Source: Agapanthus africanus (lineage: Eukaryota > Streptophyta > Magnoliopsida > Asparagales > Amaryllidaceae). From it: DNA of 64,000 nucleotides. Where the stretch lies: assembly GCA_030015575.1 (NCBI GenBank), contig CM057338.1:773215864-773279863 (forward strand). Direction: 5' to 3'. The notes under the pieces were generated by a model, which had not been told where the DNA came from, ran no database searches, and saw only the letters and a program-made list of their open reading frames with translations. Shown in pieces: positions 13,261 through 22,824 of this stretch; position 1 is the stretch's first letter, and every line of letters starts with the position of its first letter. The translations under genes were made by a program, and so were the position numbers.

Positions 13261-13730
13261 GTTTAAGTGCCGGTCACGTGCTAAACTTTAGGTCATGACA
13301 AAGTTGGTATCAGAGCGCTAGGTTTTACCTTTCGGAGTGTAGGATAACCTTGGTATGATGGAATAGGTAGCTTAAGCTGAGTGACTTAGCGTGGGTATGC
13401 TCCACGGCATACTTACGACACGGTACTTCGCCTAAGTGACCTTAGGACTACTTGTTGGTTGAAATTCCTTCCGTGATTATATATATCCTTGTGATTCGAT
13501 TTCCGTGTTGTTATCGAATCCTTTTTTCATTTCCAGCCATTATGCCGTCGAAGACTACGAGGGCACATAGAGCAGCCGCGAGAGTGGAGATTAGAGTTGG
13601 CTTGTCAGAGATGAGGACTGACCAGGACGATATGCCCGTTGTATAGGAGCAGGTTGATCCACCTTCGCTGGATCGTATTACTAAACTATAGGCCGATATG
13701 AAGGATTTGCGCCAGATGATGGGATCGTTG
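13261..13730 (+). mobile_element. R4: Ty3/gypsy-like 5' LTR end, primer site and gag start
   Basis: The last 40 bases of an LTR (ending GGTCATGACA at 13300) are followed by a primer site, TGGTATCAGAGCG (13305-13317), a short leader and a gag-like start at 13542 (MPSKTTRAHRAAARVEI). The basic N-terminus and the leader style resemble chromovirus-type gypsy elements. The reading frame is broken and the coding part is cut off by R5 at 13731. R4 is the outermost element of the nest; everything from 1 to 64000 that I can place lies within it or within its guests. Confidence 0.6.
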
Positions 13731-13994
13731 TGTTAGTTATATGTATACCCTAGAGGCCATTACTGTACATGAGATGTACTTTGTAGTGGATTCTTAGACA
13801 TATATAGGGAGGACTTTCTTGGTCTACATGATAGTATGCTATCTGGTTACTTTTTATTTTAACATGTATACTGATTGTTTCTCTGTTACATGTTGGTAAA
13901 GCCCTTAGGATGCATACTTGAATACCTAGATTATGATGTAGATCATACTAGTGGGGCCATGGTAGTCCATAAGTTCATCCTTTAATGTTCCTAG
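13731..13994 (+). repeat. R5 copia LTR, first segment
   Basis: It starts TGTTAGTTATATGTATACCC and matches the first 260 bases of the R2 and R10 LTRs. It stops at CCTAG, the left target copy of R6 (13990-13994), and resumes at 34272. R5 entered R4's gag; the expected left target copy is CGTTG (13726-13730). The rest of R5 beyond 34802 lies outside the window. Confidence 0.85.
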
Positions 13995-15294
13995 TGTTAG
14001 TGTATATGCCCTAGAGGCCATTATTGTATCATACTAGTATGTATATTACTTAATGGAAGCTTGGGATATTCACCTTGTATTGACAATCTTGCTCAAAATG
14101 GTAGTATGCTACTTGGTTTGTTTCTACTTTAATATGTGCATGTGTTTCTTTTAGCATATCGCATATACATATTAGTAGAGCCCTTAGGATCTTTGCTTGA
14201 TTACCAGCGTTGTGATGGCAGTCACACTCGTGGGGCTGGGTAATCTATAAGCACATCCTTATGCAGGTCCCTAGTCGCAGGACTATCGAGACAGGGTATC
14301 GATACTCCGGAGTAGACTAGCGTATCTTTTCTCATCCCAGAGTGGGAGACGGTCTGTCCCACAGCCGTCAGTACGTCGTACTTGAGATAGTATGCGGGTG
14401 CTCGTTAGGTTACGAGTACACTGGACAGGACTCGTCGGGAACTGACCGGTTGGTATTATACCTATCGTCAGTTATCAGTTCCCAGGTGACATGAGTACAG
14501 CTTAGTCCGCTGACTTGACACTATCACTTCGTCTCGAGTGTGTTCCCACTGCACTTTGATTACTACCCTACCACGGCTCAAAGGAGTCGTGCAAACAGGT
14601 AGTTTTTGGGTACAGTCCCGAAGCACTTGGAGGCAGTGATGGTTAGACAGGATTCGTCTCTCCCGGTATTGGGGGTTGACATCGCGCTGTGTCTAGGAAA
14701 GCCATTACACGAGTAGTCCTTGGCCAGGGCAAGCGAGATATACTGGTAGGCTTCCAGTGTTATCTCAGGGTGTATTGGGCTTCACTCCGACACGACTTGT
14801 ACCGCTATTAGGGGACTGACGTTTATCGCCCCCTAGGCCCGCCATGCGATGTGTCAGACGAACAGACTGGACTGTACGGAGATTGTCACATTCAGGCTCA
14901 GTTGGAGTTCAGATGGGTTTCACCTCGTCAGTCTTCTTGTAGGCATCTACCTGGGGACCGTTACGCACAGCTAGTGCCGCTTGCAGTCTGTGGTTAAACC
15001 CACTGCCAGCGTAGTGTCGAGTCTTTAGAGTCCCACACAGAAAGCTATTCGCCTTTAGGCAAAAGAGTAGAGGTCGCATGGTTTTGCGACAGGTCGCATG
15101 GTTTTGCGACAGGGTCCGGTCACATCCGTGCACTTGTGCACGTACAGTGTCCGGACAGTTAACACTAGCGGGCTTTGGTTTAAGCCAGATCCTAGTGTAC
15201 GTTTTGGGATTGGTTTTATCCAGTATGTATTCATATTCCTCGGAACGCGGATGCGGGTGTGTATGCACAGTTGACGGAGAGACAGAGGCAGAGG

Positions 15295-15380
15295 ATTCTC
15301 ATTAGGGTTGTTGACCGTTGACTGTTGACTATTGACTTTTTGCTCAACCCTAATGAGAATATGATATATATATATATATA
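15295..15380 (+). promoter_or_regulatory. R6 LTR inverted repeat, W-box loop and TATA tract
   Basis: ATTCTCATTAGGGTTG (15295-15310) pairs exactly with 15345-15360. The 34-base loop holds four TTGACY cores (15311, 15318, 15325 and 15332). A TATA tract follows at 15365-15380. The same layout is in the 3' LTR (33410-33425 and 33460-33475). TTGAC(C/T) is the known WRKY binding core; its use as a stress-responsive promoter here is inference. Confidence 0.6.
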
Positions 15381-15429
15381 ATTAGCAATAATATTAATTA
15401 AGTATTATAGTGACATGGTTGTTGAGGGG

Positions 15430-15478
15430 TTGACTTTGTTGACTTGTTGACCGGTTGACTAGGTTGGACTAGTTGACC
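15430..15478 (+). promoter_or_regulatory. Second W-box cluster in R6 LTR
   Basis: Five TTGACY cores lie at 15430, 15439, 15447, 15455 and 15473, downstream of the TATA tract. The 3' LTR copy has one extra TTGACTTTG unit, so the array changes in number like a small tandem repeat. Confidence 0.55.
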
Positions 15479-16154
15479 ATCATCATCACAATGGTTGTCA
15501 TTTTCATGCAAAGACTTTTGCTTGCTTGTTGTGGTTTGCAAAATGAGTGCATGGAAATGATATTGCCTTTGACATGATATGAACCATCACATAATAATAC
15601 TTGATTAACATTATGGCTCATGATGCTTTTGGATTATGAGAGGGTGAAAGAGAAAAGAGAGGCTCATTCTTTCATTATTTTTCTCTCTCTTGTTTTTGAG
15701 CTCTCTCATTCTCTTGCTCTCACCCTCTTCCTCTTGCTCTCTCTCTTGTCTATGGTTCACTTGTCTCATGTGTTGAGAAGCAAGAACCATAGAGAAAATC
15801 CCATCACACTCTCCTCTACTCACTTTAGTTCACAAGGTTTAGAAAACCAAGTGAACTAGTTTCTTCAAAGTTCGAAGAAGAAGCCAAAGGTAGAAGCTTT
15901 CGGGTGGATCGATCTTCGACGCAAGGAGACGACGGGGTGAAGCCAATCCGTACACCATCAAGAGATGAAGATGAAGGAGTTCAAGAAAGAAAGGTATAAC
16001 CCCCTAACCGAGTAGTTAACAACTCATAGTTAGGTTGTTAGGTTGATAGTTTAACAAAGATCCGTTTTGAGTCCATGTTATCGCCTCTATAAAATCGTTT
16101 TTCATCAAATTTCGCAAGCCCGTAAGTACCGGGAGAAGTAGCATGGACTTACAG

Positions 16155-16167
16155 TGGTATCAGAGCC
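16155..16167 (+). promoter_or_regulatory. R6 primer binding site
   Basis: TGGTATCAGAGCC lies one base after the LTR end. It is complementary to initiator Met tRNA in the manner usual for plant copia elements. Confidence 0.92.
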
Positions 16168-18242
16168 TAGTTAAACTCTATCTAACATGTTAGCATAGTA
16201 GCTAGAAATTCGATCGGAGAAAAAGTCCCGAAATGAACCCGAAAATTCATGCTTGCTGTCGATTTTCAAAGCCCTGTAAAAGTAATAAATCATGCTTTAA
16301 AAATCGATTCAGGGTTTTTAGAGGCTACTGTAGAAAGACGGTCCTGTGAACCCATCAAACCGCCGCGGAAAGGCGGCAATAGCTTGCTATTGCCGCGGTT
16401 CCGCGGCCGATTAAGCTCTTCTCTGGATCTTCTTTACTGCAGTATACTCAGTGGGTTATTTTGGGAATTTTGGTATATGTTTTTTTAGCCCAGATTTTCC
16501 AGAAAGAAAATTTTGTTTTGGGGGCTTTAAAAACCGTATTTTGATCGAGTTTCTAAAGACTTAAGCTGACGGGTAATTCTGTGATGTGATATTTGTATTG
16601 AACGCCTGCTAATCGCTATATGTCGATTAGTGGGGGTTATACAAATCTGTGATCTGTAATGTTGCTGGAATGTGTATATGAATTCATTGGATTGTCGCGG
16701 GTGAATAGCCGGGGGTTGTGAGACGAGAGTTTTCTTTTCTTTCAATTCATGTAAATTTGTAAATTGATGTAATAATTATTTGTATGGCCGCACAACCGGG
16801 TCAGGGTTGTAGCCGTCATTGTATAATTTCTTTACTGTTTTTGCTCCTAGGATAGACCCATGGAGGGGGTGCACAAACTACCGGGTATCCCGAAGTACCG
16901 AGTGGCCTACTCACGGAGTTGAGGGAGGTTGCTTCGCTTCGGGTACTTGGCGGGTAGTTTGCCGCACCCGTAGGGGCCTTGGATGGGGTATTGGCTATTC
17001 ACCACGACCGTGTAATCTGCTTTTCGTTACAGGCTCGTACGAATTGCGGATTCCTAGTATATCCAATGTGTTCATCTATGATCTGAAATGGCTATCATTG
17101 CAATATATCTATATATGATATTATTTAGGCGTTGCTTATGTTTTACAGCCGCGCTAGCCCAGCCCCCGCTCTGTCGTTAGTTAAGTAACCTAACGGGTAA
17201 TGACGGGGCCCCGTGGCGAATGCGAATGGCATAAGCGTACGTCATATTTTGGTTGTTTTCTGCAATGGTGGGATTAAATGATGGGACGCATTAAAAGAAC
17301 TAATGCAAGAAAAATACGCATTAAAAGAACTAATGCAAAGGAAAATAAACCAAGTAAAAGTCATTGGAACACTTTGAAAACCACTCGGTTCTTTTCAAAA
17401 CCAAACTTTTAAATGCGGAGCTTGAGTCACTCCTTTTAAAAGCTATCAAGGTTCCTTCGATTATATCAAGTTCACTACGTTCAAGGTTTCGCCAAAACCA
17501 TTCGTAGCCCTCCGTCGTTTCGTATGAATATTCAATATTATTCAAGCTATGTTTGTTGACCTTCGTCAAGGCATAGTGATTGGTAGCTGTTGGGTGTTCA
17601 TATGTAGCATAGATAGATGCGTTGGTTTGGGACAGTCGTATTACCTTGTTGACCTTTGTCAAGGGTATATACGGGTGGGTTCAAATTAACCTGGATAATG
17701 ACGGGTAGAACTTGACATGTGACTTATGATTTGTTGACCTTCGTCAAGGTCATAAGAGCATGGGGCAAAAATCCACATCGGGAGTTTCAAAAGAACTGAA
17801 ACTTGCTAGCACTGCATACCATTTGGAGTGTGATGATTCTGGTAGGATTCCTTCAGTTTTGTCACGCAATGATATTTGGATCCCGATCCTACTGTGAGTA
17901 TATGGTACTCCTCGGGAAATTTCTCACTTAACGATCAATGCTATAAACCAAGTAGGTGTCTAGAAAGGTGTTAGCGGGGCTACGCCCACAGGGAAAAGAG
18001 GTTATTTAATTAAGGAACTTCGCGAAAGCGTTGGAAAACCTCCCTCGAAGTACCGACACCAGCCTGGCTGAACGGTTAAGCAAGAATTGTACGGTGAGAT
18101 TGATCCTGACTAATTCTTCCTTTTTGGTTTAAGGAGGGATTCGAGAGACAGTGGGAGCCATCCTGTTTAGACAAATTAAAAACCACTCTAAACTTGCAAG
18201 AGCATCATGCTGAGTGTTTTCTTCTCTCTCTCTTAATTGCAG
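16168..18242 (+). other. R6 leader with structured RNA modules
   Basis: The 2-kb leader lacks coding support. In order it has a GC-rich hairpin (GGCAATAGC/GCTATTGCC, 16375-16394), a CGTTAG/CTAACG stem (17175-17195), two GCATTA/TAATGC hairpins (17288-17306 and 17318-17336), the triple TTGAC array (17556-17749), a GTTTAGA/TCTAAAC stem (18165-18193) and a pyrimidine tract ending GCAG (AG 18241-18242). Except that the GCATTA hairpin is doubled here, this order is the same in R8, with related but compensating stem sequences in R2, R7, R10 and R11. Confidence 0.75.
17551..17756 (+). promoter_or_regulatory. R6 triple leader hairpin
   Basis: TTGACCTTYGTCAAGG-type units lie at 17556-17571, 17649-17664 and 17734-17749. 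The first is enclosed by the pairing CTATG and CATAG, and the third by CTTATGA and TCATAAG. Loop bases are almost the same in all three units of this element and differ from other elements. The regular spacing (about 85-95 bases) and paired flanks argue for a folded RNA domain. Confidence 0.65.
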
Positions 18243-18282
18243 CGACCAAGTGACCGCACCTAGGTTACATCTAGATAATAAA

Positions 18283-21200
18283 ATGACTGAACCTAACTGT
18301 TATGACTGGCAAAGGTCTGTCCAGATGTCCATTGCCCATAACAAGCTGGGAAACCTCTTAACTAATCAAACCCCTGCCGTCTCAGGTCCAGTTTCCCCTG
18401 TCACGGATATTTACATCCGTAGGACATCGGAAAAGGATTGTGCGAAAGCCAAGTGCCTCGTGTTAGCCTCAATTGATGGTGTAAGCCAGAGGCAGCACGA
18501 GAAGATGGAATCAGTTTCTATCTTTCTCCATAACAAAGTTTTATATGGAGAGCAATCTCGTATCGCAAGATATGAGACCTCGAACGAATTGCTTCAAGCG
18601 AGGTTGGCTGTCGGGTCATCTGTAGGGGGCAACGTCCTTGCAGAGACCGGCTCTTATGAGCTCACGGACCTGAAGACCACGTTGAAGAACAAGTCAAGTA
18701 CTAACTTGATTCTACATTCCCTGCCCTCTGCTTATACCCTGAAAGAAACCAGGGAAGAAGAAGGAAAAGGAAGGGCAAAAGTTTTGGGACTGGATATAGT
18801 TAAAGAGGGACGTTCCTATTGTAACAGAAATGAACATTGGCAGAAGGATTGTAGGGCTTACAAAGCCAGTAGCCAGAATTCGAAGCATGTTGTGGCTTCG
18901 GCTTCGAGTGTGTTTATAATTGAGAACTGTATGTCAGTTAACCCTACTTCCTGGGTATTGGATACCGGATCAGGATCTCATATCTGTAATTCGTTACAGG
19001 CTCTGAGAAACCATAGGGTTATCAGGAAAGGTGATATGACTCTCAGGGTTGCTAACGGAATGAGCATGGATGCTGAATCCGTAGGGGAATATCATCTTGG
19101 ACTGACAACTGGGCAGATATTGATTTTGCGTAACTGTTTGTATGTACCAGGTGCGACTTGTAATATCATATCTGTATCCTTACTTTTTATGGAAGGATAT
19201 GAATTTACTTTTGTAAGAGATGTAGTAAACATCCACCTAAATCAAGTTCTGATTGGGTCAGGTACATTAAATAATGGGATATACGTATTAAATCAAGCTC
19301 AGATATTCAGTGTCCAGAACACACTTAAAAGAAAGTCTCCGGATATAAATCAGGCTTTCTTATGGCATTGTAGACTGGGTCACATTAATGAGACACGATT
19401 AACTAAGTTACATAAAGAAGGGTACTTGAATCCGTTCGAGTATCAGTCTTATGCCACTTGTGAATCTTGTCTCATGGGAAAGATGACAAAGACTCCGTTC
19501 ACTGGACACGGAGTAAGAGCGAGCGAGCTCTTGGGACTCATACACAGTGATGTGTGTAGTCCAATGTCTACACATGCGCGAAGTGGTTATTCATACTTCA
19601 TTACTTTCACAGATGATTTCTCTAGGTATGGACATGTCTTATTAATGAAGCACAAATCCAAGGCCTTTGGGAAATTTCAGGAATACAAAAATGAAGTTGA
19701 AAAACAAACCGGCAAAACTATCAAGATTCTAAGATCGGATCGAGGTGGAGAATACTTGAGTGCCGAGTTTCTGGACTACTTAAAAGAGAATGGAATTCTC
19801 TCTCAACTTACTCCTCTATACACACCACAACACAACGGTGTATCGGAAAGGCGGAATCGGACCCTTCCATGATGAGTAAGGCTGAGTTACCGCGATCTTT
19901 CTGGGGTTATGCACTAGAAGCAGCTGCATATCTCTTGAACAGGGCTCCAACCAAGACTGTGCCTACCACCCCATATCAGATGTGGAGTGGGAAGAAACCC
20001 TGTCTTAAGTATCTTAAGGTATGGGGATGTCCAGCTTTTGTAAAAAAGCAGCATGCGGACAAGCTCGAGGCACGCTCAGTACCGTGTAAGTTTGTGGGAT
20101 ACCCAAAGAACTCCAGGGGGTATCTTTTCTATTCCGCAGAAGAACAAAAAGTTTTTGCTTCTCCGCATGCCCACTTCTTGGAAACTGAATTTTTGGAAAA
20201 TCAGATAAGTGGGGGCGCAATAGAACTGGAAGAAATTCCAGAACCACAAGCTGTTACTAAAAGCTTGGATGAACCAGACGTTTCAGGAGAACCGAACATT
20301 CCTGCGCCGCTCCACAGGAGTAGTAGGCAGTCTCATCCGCCCGAGAGATACTACGGTTTTCTCATAGACGGGGATAGAGAGGATTGCACTATTGATTATG
20401 ATGAGCCTACTAGCTTCCAGCAAGCCATTCAGAGCGGTGACTCGATAAATGGCTAGATGCAATGCGGACCGAAATGGAGTCCATATACACCAACAAAGTA
20501 TGGACGTTGGACGTTGCTCCAGACGGGTTAAAACCCGTAGGATGCAAGTGGATCTTCAAAAGGAAGATTGGTGTAGATGGACAGGTTGAGACCTATAAAG
20601 CTAGACTTGTTGCAAAGGGTTTTCGTCAAAGACCTGGTCTGGACTATGACGAGACCTTTTCTCCAGTGGCTATGCTAAAATCCATTCGGGTCATTCTTGC
20701 CATTGCTGCCTTCCACGATTATGAAATCTGGCAGATGGACGTAAAGACGGCTTTCCTAAATGGATATTTGGAAGAGTGCGTCTATATGGATCAGCCATAG
20801 GGATTCATTCAGAGTGGGAGTAGCGGTAAAGTGTGCAAGTTGTTCAAGTCCATCTATGGACTCAAGCAGGCATCGCGGAGTTGGAACATCTGCTTTGATG
20901 ATACTGTCAAAGAATTCGACTTTGTCAAAAACCCAGATGAACCATGCATTTACAGTAAGATTGTAGGGAGAAATGTGGTATTTCTCGTCTTGTACGTCGA
21001 TGACATTCTCCTAATAGGAAATGATATTCCTATGCTACAGTCAGTCAAAGGATTCTTGTCACAGAGGTTCTCCATGAAGGACCTGGGCGATGCCAACTAC
21101 ATTCTGGGGATCCAGATCTATCGTGATAGATCTAAGAGGATGTTGGGACTTTCACACTCAAGGTACATCGACACCATACTGAAACGATTCAGTATGGAAG

Positions 21201-21979
21201 ATTCCAAGTGCGGTAATCTACCGGCTTGTCACAGAATCACCCTCTCCAAAGAGATGTCTTCCAAGACTGATTTGGAAAGGGCTCGCATGTCATCAATACC
21301 TTACGCATCTGCGGTAGGCTCTATTATGTATGCGATGTTGTGTACCAGACCAGATGTAGCATATGCATTGAGCGTTGTAAGCCGGTATCAGTCGAACCCA
21401 TGGGAGAAACACTGGATAGCAGTAAAGAACATTCTCAAGTACCTGAGAATGACTAAGGAGATGTTCTTGGTGTATGGCGGAAAAGACCTCCAGATTGAGG
21501 CCTTTCCTGACTCCAGCTTCCAGAGTGACAAGGATGACTCCAAGTCCATGTCGGGTTATGTCTTTACCCTCAATGGAGGGGCGGTTTGCTGGAAGAGTTC
21601 TAAGCAGGAAACCGTTGCTGACTCAACTATGGAAGCGGAGTACATAGCTGCTTGCGATGCCGCAAAGGAAGCTGTCTGGATGAAGAAGTTCCTCACGGAA
21701 CTTCAGGTGGTTCCTACCAGTGTTGATCCAATACCGCTGTATTGTGACAACAACGGCGCTATAGCTTTAGCGAAGGAACCCAGGTCCCATCAGAAGTCTA
21801 GGCATATTTTGAGGCGGTACCAACTGATCAGGGAGATCGTTGATCGCCGGGAGATCGAGGTGAAGAGAGTAAATACGGAAGATAACACTGCTGATCTACT
21901 CACGAAGGCCTTACCCCAGACTCAGTTCGAGCGGCTGATTGAGATGATAGGTCTTCGATACGCCAGTTCATGGCCTTAG
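18283..21979 (+). pseudogene. gag-pol: R6 gag-pol, well preserved but broken
   Basis: This is the copia polyprotein order Gag, protease, integrase, RT, RNase H. Gag starts best at ATG 18283 (MTEPNCYDW), after the pyrimidine tract. A zinc-knuckle-like CNRNEHWQKDC lies near 18820-18860. Protease LDTGSGSHIC is near 18958. The GAG-pre-integrase box (LWHCRLGHINETRL, CESCLMGK) spans about 19360-19490. The integrase core has HSDVC near 19542, RSDRGGEY near 19733 and GVSERRNR near 19840. RT has KWIFKRK near 20550, QMDVKTAFLNG near 20732 and YVDDILLIG near 20993. RNase H has MEAEYIA near 21632 and DNNGAIALAKEP near 21750. The region is broken in roughly three or four places and is annotated as a fossil. 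Gag resembles the Angela/BARE type. Confidence 0.9.
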
Positions 21980-21982
21980 TGC

Positions 21983-21993
21983 AAGTGGGAGAT
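21983..21993 (+). promoter_or_regulatory. R6 polypurine tract
   Basis: AAGTGGGAGAT directly abuts the 3' LTR. The same tract precedes the 3' LTRs of R3, R7 and R11, and appears in reverse complement next to the LTRs of R9 and R10. Confidence 0.85.
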
Positions 21994-22824
21994 TGTTAGT
22001 GTATATGCCCTAGAGGCCATTATTGTATCATACTAGTATGTATATTACTTAATGGAAGCTTGGGATATTCACCTTGTATTGACAATCTTGCTCAAAATGG
22101 TAGTATGCTACTTGGTTTGTTTCTACTTTAATATGTGCATGTGTTTCTTTTAGCATATCGCTTATACATATTAGTAGAGCCCTTAGGATCTTTGCTTGAT
22201 TACCAGCGTTGTGATGGCAGTCACACTCGTGGGGCTAGGTAATCTATAAGCACATCCTTATGCAGGTCCCTAGTCGCAGGACTATCGAGACAGGGCATCG
22301 ATACTCCGGAGTAGACTAGCGTATGCGCTTCTCATCCCAGAGTGGGAGACGGTCTGTCCCACAGCCGTCAGTACGTCGTACTTGAGATAGTATGCGGGTG
22401 CTCGTTAGGTTACGAGTACACTGGACAGGACTCGTCGGGAACTGACCGGTTGGTATTATACCTATCGTCAGGTATCAGTTCCCAGGTGACATGATTACAG
22501 CTTAGTCCGCTGACTTGACACTGTCACTTCGCCTCGAGTGTTTTCCCACTGCACTTTGATTACTACCCTACCATGGCTTAAAGGAGTCGTGCAAACAGGT
22601 AGTTTTTGGGTGCAGTCCCGAAGCACTTGGAGGCAGTGACGGTTAGACAGGATTCGTCTCTCCCGGTATTGGGGGTTGACATCACGCTGTGTCTAGGAGA
22701 GCCATTACACGAGTAGTCCCTGGCCAGGGCAAGCGAGATATACTGGTAGGCTTCCAGTGTTATCTCAGGGTGTATTGGGCTTCACTCCGACACGACTTGT
22801 ACCGCTATTAGGGGACCGACGTTT
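21994..22824 (+). repeat. R6 3' LTR, first segment
   Basis: It matches the start of 13995-16153 and stops where R7 is inserted. CGTTT at 22820-22824 is the left target copy. The LTR continues at 32934. Confidence 0.93.

Larger units (their letters stand above)
13995..16153 (+). repeat. R6 5' LTR
   Basis: It begins TGTTAGTGTATATGCCC and ends GGACTTACA. Contents include a 20-bp tandem pair (15068-15111) whose units fold as GTCGCA/TGCGAC, a 16-bp inverted repeat with W-box cores in its loop (15295-15360), an AT tract with TATATA (15365-15380), further W-box cores (15430-15478) and a donor-like AAAG/GTATAAC (GT 15994-15995). The CT-rich stretch 15660-15760 could lie around the transcript start, but this is not proved. 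Confidence 0.93.

Noticed and set aside
14909-15305. Overlapping frames of 119 and 75 codons in the R6 LTR, also at 33024-33420
   Set aside because: Opposite-strand shadows over the hairpin repeat region of the LTR, with no protein family signal.
16155-16167. tRNA genes suggested by TGGTATCAGAGCC sites
   Set aside because: These are primer binding sites complementary to a tRNA end; no cloverleaf surrounds them.
17551-17756. CRISPR-like array from the regularly spaced TTGAC units
   Set aside because: Only three short hairpins with conserved, not variable, spacers, inside plant retrotransposon leaders.
21979-21993. Envelope-like gene between pol and 3' LTR in R6
   Set aside because: RNase H ends almost at the PPT, leaving no room.
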